Source of the DNA: Rutidosis leptorrhynchoides
Taxonomy: Eukaryota > Streptophyta > Magnoliopsida > Asterales > Asteraceae
NCBI RefSeq assembly: GCF_046630445.1
Contig: NC_092333.1
Location: 719,068,001-719,132,000, forward strand
Reading direction: 5' to 3'
DNA: 64,000 bases
Positions 1 through 12,723 of this stretch are shown piece by piece. The notes beneath the pieces are model-generated. The model worked only from the letters and a program-made list of their open reading frames with translations. It was not told where the DNA came from and ran no database searches. The stretch's first letter is position 1, and the number at the start of each line of letters is the position of its first letter. A program made the translations under genes and the position numbers.

Positions 1-1
1 G

Positions 2-1513
2 GCTGATGCTTTAAGCAGAAAAGAACGAGAACCAATTCGAGTACGAGCGATGAACATAAAAATTCGCATGAATCTCAACTCACAAATCAAAGAAGTTCAA
101 CGAGAAGCACTTACTAAAGAAAATATAGGAAATGAAATAATGAAGAAGTATGCGAAGCAACTCGTTATGCGGGAAGATGGAATTCGATATTTTTCAAATC
201 GTATTTGGGTACCGAAGTTGGGTGGATTAAGGAAGTTGATATTGAACGAGGCACATAAGACAAGATATTCGATACATCCTGGAGTTGGAAAGATGTACCA
301 AGATCTTAAGACGCATTATTGGTGGCCTAATTTGAAGACAGACGTTGCAACATATGTTGGCGAATGTTTAACTTGTTCCAAAGTCAAGGCAGAACACCAG
401 AAGCCGTCAGGGTTACTTCAACAACCAGAAATCCCAGAATGGAAATGGGACGGTATTACCATGGATTTCATCACGAAGTTACCAAAGACTGCCTGGGGAT
501 ACGACACTATTTGGGTAATTGTTGATCGTCTTACCAAATCTGCACATTTCTTGCCTATAAAGGAAACGGATAGAATGGAGAAACTATTACGATTGTATAT
601 AAAAGAAGTTGTTTCAAGGCATGGAATACCTATTTCCATTATATCCGATCGTGATAGTAGATTTACCTCAAAGTTCTGGCAATCACTACAGGAGGCACTA
701 GGAACTCGTTTGGATATGAGTACCGCATATCATCCGCAGACCGACGGGCAGAGTGAGAAAACAATTCAGACCCTTGAAGACATGCTCAGGGCATGTGTGA
801 TCGATTTTGGAAACGGATGGGATAAATATCTACCGTTAGCAGAATTCTCGTATAATAATAGTTATCATGCGAGCATTGGAGCTGCGCCATTCGAAGCATT
901 GTACGGAAGGAAGTGTAGATCTCCTATCTGTTGGAATGAAGTAGGAGATCGACATTTAACTGGTCCCGAAATCATACATGAAACGACCGAGAAGATAGTA
1001 CAAATCAAGGAGAGATTGAAAACAGCTCGTAGTCGCCAAAAGAGCTACGCTGATGTTCGAAGGAAACCATTAGAGTTTCAGGTCGGGGACATGGTTATGC
1101 TAAAGGTGTCACCTTGGAAAGGTGTGATACGTTTCGGCAAAAGGGGTAAACTAAACCCAAGGTACGTAGGCCCGTTCAAGATCATCGAACGCATTGGACC
1201 GGTAGCTTATCGACTCGAGTTACCGCAACAACTCGCCGGAGTACATAATACCTTTCACGTCTCAAACCTTAAGAAGTGTCTTGCAAAGGAAGACCTCACC
1301 ATTCCTCTTGAAGAAATTCATGTCGACGAGAAACTACAATTCGTCGAAGAACCAATCGAAATCATGGACCGTGAAGTTAAACAGCTCAAACAGAGTAATA
1401 TACCGATTGTTAAGGTTCGTTGGAATGCTAGAAGAGGTCCCGAGTTTACTTGGGAACGAGAGGATCAGATGAAGCAAAAGTATCCACACTTGTTTCTCGA
1501 TGACGCAAAATAG
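2..1513 (+). CDS. E1 chromovirus pol, C-terminal part (RNase H end, integrase, chromodomain)
   Basis: The window opens inside this reading frame (first codons ADALSRKE, the usual end of chromovirus RNase H), so the start is missing; the frame is open from base 2 to a TAA. It encodes a Ty3/gypsy integrase, which inserts element cDNA into chromatin. Visible in order: the HHCC zinc-binding region ([10 protein letters not shown], then CLTCSK), the catalytic core with Asp in [10 protein letters not shown], Asp in IISDRDSRF and Glu in DGQSEKTIQ, the GPF/Y module ([10 protein letters not shown]), and a C-terminal chromodomain-like tail ([18 protein letters not shown]) ending [13 protein letters not shown]. 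No stop or frameshift is visible in about 500 codons, so this is the best preserved pol segment of the window. It is followed directly by a purine tract and LTR. Family assignment is sure; the Tekay/Del lineage is inferred from the long LTR and tail. Confidence 0.93.
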   Translation, partial: ADALSRKEREPIRVRAMNIKIRMNLNSQIKEVQREALTKENIGNEIMKKYAKQLVMREDGIRYFSNRIWVPKLGGLRKLILNEAHKTRYSIHPGVGKMYQDLKTHYWWPNLKTDVATYVGECLTCSKVKAEHQKPSGLLQQPEIPEWKWDGITMDFITKLPKTAWGYDTIWVIVDRLTKSAHFLPIKETDRMEKLLRLYIKEVVSRHGIPISIISDRDSRFTSKFWQSLQEALGTRLDMSTAYHPQTDGQSEKTIQTLEDMLRACVIDFGNGWDKYLPLAEFSYNNSYHASIGAAPFEALYGRKCRSPICWNEVGDRHLTGPEIIHETTEKIVQIKERLKTARSRQKSYADVRRKPLEFQVGDMVMLKVSPWKGVIRFGKRGKLNPRYVGPFKIIERIGPVAYRLELPQQLAGVHNTFHVSNLKKCLAKEDLTIPLEEIHVDEKLQFVEEPIEIMDREVKQLKQSNIPIVKVRWNARRGPEFTWEREDQMKQKYPHLFLDDAK

Positions 1514-1526
1514 GTACAATTTTAAA

Positions 1527-1560
1527 ATTTCGGGACGAAATTTATTTAACGGGGAGGTAA
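1527..1560 (+). other. E1 polypurine tract and conserved pre-LTR motif
   Basis: The stretch ATTTCGGGACGAAATTT is followed by an acceptor-site-like purine run ACGGGGAGGTAA that abuts the LTR start TGTAACGACC. The same TTCGGGACGAAATTT plus purine block precedes the 3' LTRs of E5, E7 and (with changes) E8. It primes plus-strand DNA synthesis in LTR elements. The palindromic core TTTCGGGACGAAA is conserved in all copies. Confidence 0.75.
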
Positions 1561-4332
1561 TGTAACGACCCGCACTTTTTCGATCATACTATACTTATAA
1601 GATTAATATTTACATAAATTAAACCTTGCCAACATGATAAGCAATCCAAATTGTCGAGACTTATATTTCCGAAAAGAGTTTTACACAACGTTTGACCGTC
1701 TAGTTTGACCGATGATATCACGAACTATACAATATATGATAATTATACGTTTGTGTATATAAATGTATATATACATATTTAACATGATTAATAAATGTTT
1801 TAATATCTCATTTTGTATTAATAACAACAAGTTATATGTGTATTTTGAAACTACTAACTTAAGTTTTCAAAACGATAACTATACGTAACGTTATTTGACA
1901 TAAATACTTAAGACATATAATGTTTATACATATATTGTATAAGTAATGTATTTAATCACTTTTAAAGACTTAAATACATAAAACCATATAAGTGTATTCA
2001 CAAAAGATAGCTATATTTGAATCCTCATTCCATTTTTCACAAAATTTCTATACGTATACCTAGAGTATTTGTACTCGTATCATACCTAGCTTCTAGATGT
2101 ATTTACTATTGGTATATACCAATAGGAAATACCAATGATCAGCCATGAATGATTAAGGGACATGATAACAACTTGTGGGAACCATCTTTAGTCATTTATC
2201 AAGACTTATTTGTAACAAAACAAAGTTATACATATCATGTATCTATATATCACGTTTTTATATGTGTATATATATACATGCTCATTTCCATTTTCTTCAC
2301 TAGATCACTAACTCTAAAACACACACACTTATGAGCCTTAAACCCCTTAATCATCTCAGCTCACATCTATGAAAATCTAGCTTCAAAAACCATACTAAAA
2401 CACCATAAGAAAACCATACAAAAACACTTCAAGAAAACCCTCCAAGAACACCAACTTACTTCCAATCTTTCATCCACTTCTATCACCCTTTTGATTCTAG
2501 CTTCTTACTTCTCTCTTACAGCAACTTCATCCAAGGAACTTGAGGTAGAATCTATGTTCATAACCTTATTCGATTCATATATATATAGCTATCTTATTTT
2601 GTGGTACAAAAGTTTAACAACAAGAACATAGTTTGAATGTTTTCAAACTTGTTTGCAAACTAAATAGATCCTTCTAACTTAACTTTTAAAATACTTCAAG
2701 ACCTGTAATATAACTTATGTATATGCTAATTTAACAAGGTAAAACTTGGTTTTTCAAAGTATAAGTATTTTTAGAAAAATGGTCATTAAATGATTTTGTT
2801 GTAACAAAAATGTTTAACTTCATATGTTTCACTAATGTTTCACTTATGCCGTATGATTTTGAATACAAACCAAGGTATTTACAGTTCATAGTCTTAAAGA
2901 AGAACTCGATCCAAGAAGATGGCAATTTGAATCAACGAAAACGGATTTGTAACGAAGAAACTATGACCGAAACAAAATTGGTTATCCTAGATCATTTCAA
3001 CTACGGGATCAATTGGAAAAAAATGATATAAATCACATACTTCTAAGATAACATGATATTTTATATATATGTACTCATAATTCAATTTCATATGGTTCAG
3101 GATCACCCGTAAACAACACGAGAAGATTAATCATAAGATCCCATGATTGTACGCAACACGTCATTTGACAACACCGGTACTTTATGTACGCAACACGTCA
3201 TTTGACAACACCGGTACCATGGGTCAAGATTAATCTCGACCAACACATATACGATGGGGTTTTATTGATTTCGTTGGGGGTTTTATTTATTTCATTGCGG
3301 GTATATTAAACATCTAAAAATGAACCATTAAAATTGAATTACTAACATCGGACTGCTAACTACGGACTAAGGAATTATTCAAAGTATTAAAAGTATAACA
3401 AGTATATATTTATAACGTTTGTTTAAAAATGAAAACATATTGATATATTATATATGGATAGGTTCGTGATATCAACCGGAAGACCGAGTCAAATTATTTA
3501 TATCATCAAGACAAGAGTGAGTATATAGTCCCACTTTTACACTCTAAATATTTCGGGATGAGAATACATGTATTTTATGTTTTACATTATGGACACAAGT
3601 AACTGAAAAATATATTCTACGTTGAGTTGTACCACTGGCATACTTCCCTGTAGCTTGGTAACTAATATTTACAGCGGTATTGTAAACGCGAATCCTGTTG
3701 ATAGATCTATCGGGCCTGACAACCCCAACCGGACTGGACGACCAGTATTCAACGGTTGCACAGTACTTCGTTTTGTGACTACACTTGGTACGGTGTAGTA
3801 AGATTTCATATTAAAGGGAATATGCGACGTGAAAATGTTAAGTATGGTTACCAAGTGCTCAACCACTTAGAATACTTTTATTAAACTGTTTATATACGAA
3901 ATCTTGTGGTCTATATATATATATTGCTGCCGGCATTAAACCTATATCTCACCAACTTTATGTTGACCTTTTAAAAACATGTCTATTCTCAGGTGATTTC
4001 TAAAGCTTCCGCTGCATCATGTTGGATCTAACCAGGATCTTGCGTACGCATGTTTGTGTCAAAAATAAAACTGCATATCCGAGATGTTGTATTGTAAAAT
4101 ATGCTAGAAACCGTGTTGTTGTCATCATTTGTAAAGTTTGTAAGTCGAAGATTATCGCTAAACAATAATCTTCTTTTTATTGTCTTAAGCTTGTAACAAA
4201 AATAATGGTTATGGTTTGTAATGTATAATATATGCAGTTTTCTTTCAAAAATGTCTCATATAGAGGTCAATACCTCGCAATGAAATCATACGTTATCTAA
4301 CGCGTTCTTATGGTTAAGGACAGGTTATGACA
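1561..4332 (+). repeat. E1 3' LTR (chromovirus, about 2.77 kb)
   Basis: It begins TGTAACGACCCGCAC right after the polypurine tract. It ends GGTTATGACA, where sequence switches abruptly to antisense Athila gag, so both ends are defined. The terminal bases form the TG...CA pair and an imperfect inverted repeat (TGTAACGACC / GGTTATGACA). Near its end lies the block CATATAGAGGTCAA...CCTCGC that also sits near the 3' end of the E3, E7 and E8 LTRs. The interior is AT-rich and non-coding; short ORFs inside have no support. The first five bases after the LTR (ACACT) would be the target duplication; the partner copy lies outside the window. Confidence 0.85.
3149..3217 (+). repeat. 37-bp tandem duplication inside E1 LTR
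   Basis: A unit starting GTACGCAACACGTCATTTG occurs at 3149 and again at 3186. The 32-bp core of the two copies is identical, with a TTAT-type spacer after the first. It lies in the middle of the LTR with no coding potential. Confidence 0.85.
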
Positions 4333-5450
4333 ACACTGCTCACAACTAATTCTTATTGAGTGAATATCTTTAGTCATCTTTTCCATTATTCTCTCGACAG
4401 CATCTATCTTTGCGGAAATGGAATCAAAATCATGGCTAGAATCGGCTCTAGTCGCTTTAGATGATCTAACAATATCTTTTTCTTGGTGCCCCTCATGTGA
4501 GTGGGAAGCAGTGTTATCAATAATTTTGTAAGCTTCAGTTGCGGTTTTCTTCATAATGGAACCACCAGCTGCTATATCGATGTCTTTTCTTGTAGTGATG
4601 TCGCATCTTTGGTAGAATATTTGTACTATTTGATAAGTGTCTAAACCATGTTGCGGACATCCTCTAAATAACTTTTCAAATCTTGTCCACGCCTCATATA
4701 GAGTTTCATTTGACGTTTGTGTGAACGTACCAATTTCTCCTTGAAGTCTTACGGCTTTAGATGCCGGAAAGAATTGTTTAAGAAATTTTTCAACTAAAAC
4801 GTCCCATGTATCAATAGCCCCTTCAGGTAACGATTCTAACCAATCTTTGGCTTCTCCCTTTAAAGTCCAGGGAAATAACATGAGATATATCTGTTCATCC
4901 TCCACTTCTTGGATTTTAAATAGAGTGCAGATTCTATTAAAGGTTCGAAGATGTTCATTTCGATCTTCCTTCGGCGCACCACTAAATTGGCATTGATTTG
5001 TTACCATATGTAGAATTTGTCCTTTGATTTCATAATCTGGCGCATTAATGTCTGGTTGAGTAATTGCGTGACCTTGGCCAGTGCGTTTGGCTCTCATTCG
5101 GTCTTCCATACTTAGAGGTTCTAGATTTTCCATGATTGAATTGTTAAATCTGAATCACTAGAGGATTCTGATTTAATGGTTTGTTCCTCGGCAATCTCTG
5201 TTTGAATGATTGGTGGTTCCGGAGGAAAGATTAATGGTTCAGGATCTCTGAATTGTCCCTGAATATCCTCCGGATTCTCAATTGTGAGGTCGGGTTCAAA
5301 AAATGGATTATCGGAAATTTGAATTGGAGTACTTGGTCGACTGGATGATGATTCTAAGGAAAAATCAACGGCGAAAATATTGGCTAGATGTCTTGATCGA
5401 GTTACAGGTGGTGAACGTATGAAAGGTGGTGAACGTTTTGCTCGGTGCAT
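4333..5450 (-). pseudogene. E2 Athila-type gag, interrupted by E1
   Basis: Reading leftwards from 5450, the N-terminal part (MHRAKRSPPFIRSPP) runs into an acidic Ser/Asp patch (SESSSDSD). A one-base loss then shifts the frame, and a second open stretch (MENLEPLSMEDRMRA, from 5133) continues into the capsid-like core, with GEAKDWLESLP, DTWDVLVEKFL and the EAWTRFEKLFRGCPQHG block typical of Athila gag. The E6 copy has the same two pieces in one frame separated by a single stop, so the ancestral gag probably began at the MHRAKRSPP start. The frame breaks at ISCEQC, where the E1 LTR begins. Gag packages element RNA. Family assignment is firm; the exact start is inferred from comparison of the two copies. 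Confidence 0.88.
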
Positions 5451-6740
5451 TCACTGAATATCCTATTAGTTATAAAAGATAAAAATTATATAAGTTATCA
5501 AATTAATAGACTTTTCTGATTTTGCCCACGTTTCGAATAGCCAATAGATGCAGCAGGTAGCCAGGACCCTTTAAATTAGAAGCCCACAACTCGCCACTAA
5601 CAAATCCAACTATTACTACGAACCAGAAAATTTTGGATGTCTATCAATTTAACCACTTAAAATAATTTTTCGTTGAAATTTAAAGAAATTTTAAAGAAGA
5701 AATAGAAAATTCTATGTCCTAAAAACTAGAGCGTCGTGAAATAAGAAAGAAAAAGAGTGCGTCGGAAAACGTCGAAAAATAAAAGGTCGAAAAATAATAA
5801 AAAGAACGTAGCGCGTCGAAACTTAAAAGTCTAAAAAATAAGAATTATAAATTGCGTCTAAAGGTATTAAAGCTTAAAAGAAATTCTATATCCAAAACGG
5901 TAATAACTTAAAAAGTACTAAAATTTATAAAACGGTGTCGCAAAATTCTAAAGCACCTAAATCTTAATCTAAAGAAAAAGCACTTAAGGGATTTTACGGC
6001 AAAGCCTATAAATCTAGAAATAAAAAAAAACTACGGCAAATACTATATTAAAATTAATTACGAGCGAAAAACATACAATTTACGAATAAACGATTAAAAA
6101 GATACGAAATATAAAAAGATATAAAAAATGATAAAATTATTTATCTTTATAAAAATATTATTTTTATATTTATTTTATAAAAGTATTAATTTTTATATAT
6201 TAATAAAACTAAATAAAACTTAAAATATAAATTAAAACTAAAAACTAAAATAATTAATATTATAATTAACCCTAATTAGGGTTTTTAATAATAATAATTA
6301 TAATTACTCCGTAATTAATGCAGTACTAGGATCAGATGTGGCGTGTCAGAGCACTTCATGAGATCGCATGAGTTTTTGCCTTCGGATCCATGCGATTACA
6401 TTGCCCAAATATTCAGGTCACAAATTGGGCTGCTACAGTGTAGCCCGATTCTTTTACTTATTATTTTTTTTTCTGTTTTTAATTTTCTGTTTTATAATTA
6501 ATTAAAGTATTTATATAAAATTAAATAAAAACTTATATTTTTACAAAAAAAACTATCTATTAGTTTTTTGTAACTAAAAGAAAATACAAAATTTTTAATT
6601 TTTTATATTTTGAACAACTCTAAAAAATATATATATATATTGTTTTTTTTATATTTTTGTATTTTTAAAATGTATTTTTATAAAAGTAAATTTTTATTTT
6701 TATTTTTATTTATATAGCTTTGCGCTTTCGGTGATGTCAT
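5451..6740 (-). other. E2 untranslated leader between primer site and gag
   Basis: About 1.3 kb of AT-rich DNA without a credible ORF separates the primer-binding site from gag. It matches the E6 leader at 32508-33780 in order: the CCCTAATTAGGG block, repeated CGTCGAAA (TTTCGACG in E6) words, and the GGCGAGTTGTGGGC and CTGCTGCATCTATTGG segments just before gag. Two degenerate copies of the ATCGCATG motif lie near 6360-6395. In E6, a pyrimidine/A-rich run ending CTAATAG just before gag resembles a splice acceptor, and the same is visible here. Confidence 0.7.
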
Positions 6741-6759
6741 GTCCCCGGCAGCGGCGCCA
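6741..6759 (-). other. E2 primer-binding site (Athila type)
   Basis: On the minus strand the sequence reads TGGCGCCGCTGCCGGGGAC, the standard Athila-type primer site usually attributed to tRNA-Asp. It lies 8 bases inside the LTR end at 6768. Confidence 0.85.
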
Positions 6760-8015
6760 AAAATACTTTATGTTAAAGCGAAGGGGTACAAAATAGTAGT
6801 ATTTTTGCTACAAAATACTATTAAATACGATACAATTTTACACAAGTTATTTATTTATTTATAGAGTGGATATACCTAAACCTTGCTACAACACTTATAG
6901 GCAGTGTACCTAATCGTACAGTAGTGTAGTTTTTTGTAAGTCCGGTTCGTTCCACATGGAGCTAGCCAAGTGTAACGCTATATTTTTTTAAAACTATATT
7001 TGTATAAATATAAATATAAGTAGTATTGTTATTATAAAAGGGGGTTTTTACCGTTTAATGACCGGTTTGTTAATTTTAAAACTTAAGTCGCAGTTAAAAC
7101 CTAATGTAAAATTTTAAATATATAAAAGACTTAATTTAAAGCGTAAAGTAAATAACAATAATTAAAGTGCGATAAATTAAAATGCGATAAATAAAATGAC
7201 GATAAATAAAATTGCGATAATTAAAAAGTGCGATAATTAAAATGACAATAAATTAAAGTGCGATAATTAAAAGTGCAATTAAATATGAAATAAAGGAATT
7301 ATGCTTATTTAAACTTCCGTAATCATGATGTTTGATGTGTTGATTTTAGTTTATTACCATGGGTTAATTGTCCTTTGTCCTGGATTATTCAATATGTCCG
7401 TCTGGTTTTTGTCCATAACAGTCCATCAGTCATAAATATAAAGTGCGAGTGTCCTCGTCAAATTATCCTTATATCCGAAGTCAAATATTCCAACTAATTG
7501 GGGATTTAACTATAATTACACCAATTTTCCTTGTATATAATTCACCCCTGTTTTAATAAGTCCATTGACTATTAATCCATTCCCGTGTTCGGTCAAATGA
7601 ATGATTATTAGTACTTATAAATAACCCGCCCACCGTGTCCGATCGAGTGTATGTGGTTATTTATAGGTACGTCCAATTGTAAATCTTTATATTAAATTAA
7701 CAAACTATCATTTAATTAAACAAATATAAAGCTCATTAATAGCCCATAGTCTAATTTTCGCAAGTGTCGTTCTTTTGTCCAAACCCCAATTATGGTACAA
7801 AGCCCAATTACCCCGTCTTAAATATTTATCCCAAATCATGATTACTTCGGCTTAAATAAGCATAATAATAACTTAGCTACGAGACATTAATTTAAAAAGG
7901 TTGAACATAACTTACAATGATTAATAATAGCGTAGCGTTACACGGACAGAATTTCGACTTACACCCTTACAACATTCGCTAACATACCCTTATTATTATT
8001 AAAATTAAAATTAAA

Positions 8016-8021
<6 letters not shown>

Positions 8022-8101
<80 letters not shown>
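8022..8101. repeat. (AT)n microsatellite in E2 LTR
   Basis: About 80 bp of pure AT dinucleotide. The small ORF with long Tyr-Ile runs across it is an artefact of the repeat. The corresponding place in the E6 LTR has only a short AT tract. Confidence 0.95.
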
Positions 8102-8103
<2 letters not shown>

Positions 8104-8152
8104 CGTTTGAGAGAGATAGATAAAATATATGTTAACATTCGACCAAAACTGC

Positions 8153-8234
8153 GAAATTTATAGGACCTGACCAGATATTTTGCTCCATGCGATCGCATGG
8201 AATTTGTTCTTCCAGGCCATGCGATCGTATGGCC
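8153..8234 (-). promoter_or_regulatory. E2 LTR promoter: paired palindromes plus TATA box
   Basis: On the minus strand, GGCCATACGATCGCATGGCC (8215-8234, one mismatch from a palindrome) is followed after 13 bases by the perfect palindrome TCCATGCGATCGCATGGA (8184-8201) and then by TATAAATTT (8154-8162), about 21 bases further on. The E6 LTR keeps the same order and spacing (30980-31060). The position suggests the U3 promoter; binding proteins are unknown. Confidence 0.65.
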
Positions 8235-8700
8235 CTCTTTTACAGCTCAGGAACCTTTGTTTTCTTGTTTGCCGACGGTTTTATTAAATAATATAATATA
8301 TAAATAATTTTAAGAATTAATTATATATTATATTATATTCATGTGCATAGTTGACTTGTAATTTTTAGTCCGTTGCGTCGAGTGTTGAAAGTTGACTCTG
8401 GTCCCGGTTCCGGATTTTCGAACGTCCTTGCGTACAATTTAATATCTTGTACTTTGCGCTTTGCGTCTTGTACTTTTGTAATTTTGAGACGTTTCTCATC
8501 AATAATTTGAACCACTTTGATTGTACTTTGTACTTTTTATCTTTTTGGTCGTTTGCGTCTTCAAATCGTCGAATCTGTCTTTTGTCTTCACCTTTTATTA
8601 TTTAAACGAATATTACTTGTAAATAGAACATTTGCAACTAAAAGCTTGTCTTTCTTGAGGGATAATGCTATGAAATATATGTTCGTTTTTAGCATTATCA

Positions 8701-10460
8701 AATATTCCTACACTTAAGCGTTGCTTGTCCTCAAGCAATATAGTCTTGAAATAAAACTTTACTAGAATCACTTCTTTATTCTTCACATTTTGTACATCAG
8801 TGATTTTAATACGGCGGTATGAACAATGGTAGTAACGATGTGGTTTACAGTCCCACATGACTATGAAAATTTACATCCTTTAGGAAATTGGATCTTTATG
8901 AAAACATTTGATCTTTTAAAAATTCAATCTAGCTTTTACCCTAGATAAGTTTTCTGGAATAACCCTTCACCGGTGTTTGGAAATTGTTTTTGTGGGTTTT
9001 GTGGGTTTCAGATTTGAAAATTTTAGCTCAAAACTTATGGTTTTGTGTCACCCACTTGCTAACCTTGTATTGGGAAAGCAACACGCCCAGTTTACTTGCT
9101 TCGTATATTACCTTTCAGTAAACTACTGTCCGATTGTAAAGGAAAGCATTGAACAAGTAACTGTTAAGGCAATGTCCCATGACATGCTTTCAATTATGGT
9201 CTATAACGTGTCGGATGCAATTACTATCCTTTGTAGGAGCAATAGTAAAGATCATCCTATAGTTTTTCTGTCTGGCACAAGGTCCTGTCTTTGACCATGC
9301 TATGCAACCACCGTTCTTACGGTTGACACCAGATTTGGTTCAGGTGACCTAATAAATTCCAGGTGAATTCCTAGGATTTTACGTTCAATGGTAATGAACG
9401 CATTAAAAATGGTTTTTCAGAAAACAAATCGGTTTTGTAGTTTGATCAAAATATTTTCTCGTTCAAGCTCGAGTTTAGATATCATCGAATTCCATGAGTT
9501 TGTAATTCTCAATCTTTAAAAGTCAATCTCAAGGATTGAGTAATATCAGGCTTAAAAGCTGATTTTTGATTTTTAAGGAGATTATCCTTTATGGGGATCT
9601 GATTCATTAGTCTTATCAAGCTAATTTGCACGGCGCCCTCCCCATTTTACGCGACAGATCCTCTCAAGGTTAGGATAAGTCTGACCACTTGGCGACCCTG
9701 TTTGATGCTGAGGTCCGTAGATTTTCTGCTGATTTTAGAGATGATTTTTCTAGATTTTTGGTCAACCTACAGCTGGTCTGGACGACAACTTCCTGACCTA
9801 AATCAAGAAGCGCGTGTCTTTTTCGGAAGACTTTACTTCCTTTTAATGACGGAATTGATTCATCGTGTAGATCCATCTTTCTTTCAAATATCTTGCAATT
9901 TACCGGGTAAAACGATTAATTTTGTCCAAAACAAAAGTATCTTCAATTATTTGTACAAAAATATGTGATATATGTTTTAAATAACTTGGTAAATTTTCCC
10001 ACACTTGGCTTTTATTTTCCTTTCTTTGCCTTTTTATTGTCCTCTATTCCATTTTAAATGAATTCTAACATTTTGGGTTGTTTCTCAATTTATGTCCTTT
10101 CCGAGGTAACAATAATTTTGGTGTTAACACCTAGTTTTATTGTTCATAAATATGTATAAACATGATTTTGAATTCATTTATTTGAAAATTTTGAAAATTT
10201 TTACTAGAATTGGGTAGTCAGTATATAAGACTAGGACTGTTCTTTATTATCAGAGAGCACTAGATTCTAATACAACTACTGCGTTACTCGTATTTTTAAT
10301 GGTAACCAAGTGTATAAGTTAAAATTTTAAAAATCCGAAAGAATTTAACCCCTTCCCACACTTAAGATCTTGCAATGCCCTCATTTGCAAGAAATCAGTA
10401 ACAATTTAAATTATTGATTGTGATTAGCGTAGAAAAATGATTAAATTTTACCAAAGTTTC
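8701..10460 (-). other. Athila-type 3' internal non-coding region upstream of the E2 LTR
   Basis: Read on the minus strand this 1.76-kb stretch ends with TTGCTTGAGGACAAGCAA and a weak polypurine tract directly before the LTR start, which is the normal layout of the 3' end of Athila/Tat elements. A second cue is CTTGCAAATGAGGGCATTGC with a following CTTAAGTGTGGGAAGGGG at about 10350-10400. No ORF longer than about 100 codons has recognisable similarity. At about 10460 it changes abruptly to LTR sequence of the E7 family. Assignment rests on the boundary features, not on protein matches. Confidence 0.55.
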
Positions 10461-10512
10461 CCCACCCAAGTTGACCGGCGATTCATGAACGTTAAAACTT
10501 GTAAAATCTATA

Positions 10513-10513
<1 letters not shown>

Positions 10514-10571
<58 letters not shown>
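10514..10571. repeat. (AT)n microsatellite in E3 LTR
   Basis: About 58 bp of AT dinucleotides inside the solo LTR. Confidence 0.95.
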
Positions 10572-10575
<4 letters not shown>

Positions 10576-10879
10576 ACATGATATTATGATAAGTAAGTAT
10601 ATCATTAGGTATATTAACAATTAGTTATATACATAAAAATGAGACTACTAAGTTAAGAAACTCGAACGATATATATAACGATTATCGTGATAACAACGTC
10701 TTACTAAATACATATATATCATATTAAGATATTGTTACACTATATTTAACATGATAAAATGATAATTATATATATCATTAAGTATATTAACAATGAACTA
10801 CATATGTAAAACAAGACTACTAACTTAAAAATTTCGAAACAATATATATACGTAACGATTATCGTTGTAATAGTATTTT

Positions 10880-10881
<2 letters not shown>

Positions 10882-10926
<45 letters not shown>
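10882..10926. repeat. (AT)n microsatellite in E3 LTR
   Basis: About 45 bp of AT dinucleotides. The E7 LTRs have only a short TATATATAC tract at this point, so this one expanded after separation. Confidence 0.9.
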
Positions 10927-10930
<4 letters not shown>

Positions 10931-12639
10931 TTAAGATATATTCATACACCATGTTATCATGTTAACATAACAATTTAACATCTCATTTAAGTATAATAAC
11001 AATGAATTAATTACATTTAACAAGATCGTTAACTTAAGGGTTTCAAAACAACACTTACATGTAACGACTAACGATGACTTAACGACTCAGTTAAAATGTA
11101 TATACATGTAGTGTATTTAGATGTATTAGTACAATTTTGAAAGACTTCAAGACACATATCAAAGTACTTCTACTTAACAAAAATGCTTACAATTACATCC
11201 TCATTCATTTTCATCAACAATTCTACTCGTATGCACCCGTATTCGTACTCGTACAATACACAGCTTCTAGATGTATATACTATTGGTATATACACTTTAA
11301 TGATCAGCTCCTTAGCAGCCCATGTGATTCATTAAACATGTGGGAACCATCATTTGGCAACTAGCATGAAATATCTCATAAAATTACAAAAAATATTATA
11401 AATCATTCATGAATTATTTACATGAAAACAAACTTACACATCCTTTGTATCTAATCCATATACCAACGACCAAAAACACCTATAAACACTTTCATTCTTC
11501 AATTTTCTTCATCTAATTGATCTCTTTCAAGTTCTATCTTCAAGTTCTAAGTGTTCTTCATATATTCTATAAGTTCTAGTTTCATAAAATCAAGAACACT
11601 TTCAAGTTTGCAAGATTACTTTCAAGCTTTCTAATCCATTCCAAGTAATCATCCAAGATCAATAAACCTTTGTTATTTACATTAGGTTATCTCTATAATT
11701 CAAGGTAATACTCATATTCAAACTTTGATTCAATTTCTATAACTATAACAATCTTAATTCGAGCAGAAATCTTACTTGAACTTGTTTTCGTGTCATGATT
11801 CTACTTCAAGAACTTTCAAGCCATCCAAGAATCTTTTGAAGCTAGATCATTTCTTGTCACTTTCAGTTGGTTTACCTACTAAACTTAAGGTAGTAATGAT
11901 GTTCATAACATCATTCGATTCATACATATAAAGCTATCTTATTCGAAGATTTAAACTTGTAATCACTAGAACATAGTTTAGTTAATTCTAAACTTCTTCG
12001 CAAATAAAGTTAATCCTTCTAACTTGACTTTTAAAATCAACTAAACACATGTTCTATATCTATATGATATGCTAACTTAATGATTTAAAACCTGGAAACA
12101 CAAAGAACACCGTAAAACCGGACATACGCCATCGTAGTAACACCGCGGTCTGTTTTGGGTTTGATAATTAAAAACTATGATAAACTTTGATTTAAAAGTT
12201 GTTATTCTGGGAAAATTATTTATCTTATGAACATGAAACTATATCCAAATATCATGATTAAACTCAAAGTGGAAGTATGTTTTTCAAAATGGTCATCAAG
12301 ATGTCGTTCTTACGACGGAAATGACTACCTCTTTAGTAAATGACTTGTAACCTTTATTTCCAACTATAAACTTATACTTTTTCTGTTTAGTTTCATAAAT
12401 TACAGTTCATTATGAAACCATAGCAACTTGAATCACTCAAAACGGATTTAAAACGGAGAAATTATGGGTAAAACAAAATTGAAAAATTTTACTTGTTGTA
12501 GCTATGAAAATTTTATAACAAATCTACACTAATCATATCCTAGCTAACTTATATTATATTATACATGTATTCTAACATATATTATGTAATCTTGGGATAC
12601 CATAGACACGTATACAATGTTTTGACATATCATATCGAC

Positions 12640-12641
<2 letters not shown>

Positions 12642-12719
<78 letters not shown>
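12642..12719. repeat. (AT)n microsatellite in E3 LTR
   Basis: About 78 bp of AT dinucleotides at the place where the E7 LTRs have just AATATATATAGATGGG. It is a third independent AT expansion in this LTR. Confidence 0.95.

Positions 12720-12723
<4 letters not shown>

Larger units (their letters stand above)
6768..8700 (-). repeat. E2 Athila LTR (about 1.93 kb)
   Basis: On the minus strand it starts TGATAATGCTAAAAACG at 8700 and ends just before the primer site. It matches the E6 LTR (30507-32480) along its length, including the start hairpin, the ATGCGATCGCAT palindromes, the TATA box, the CGTAACACTACGC-like block and the TAGGCAGTGTACC block near the end. Unusually, the sequence to its right (8701 onward) is not random flank: it carries a polypurine-like tract reading CTTAAGTGTAGGAATATT immediately before the LTR start. 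Element-internal DNA therefore lies on both sides. Confidence 0.85.

Noticed and set aside
7959-8198. Open frame with a long alternating Tyr-Ile run
   Set aside because: It is the translation of an (AT)n microsatellite in the E2 LTR; the same applies to similar frames near 12559-12741, 41864-42136 and 51963-52276.
8613-9294. Small frames on both strands near the E2 LTR start as genes
   Set aside because: They cross the LTR boundary hairpin or lie in Athila 3' non-coding DNA, with no recognisable domain.
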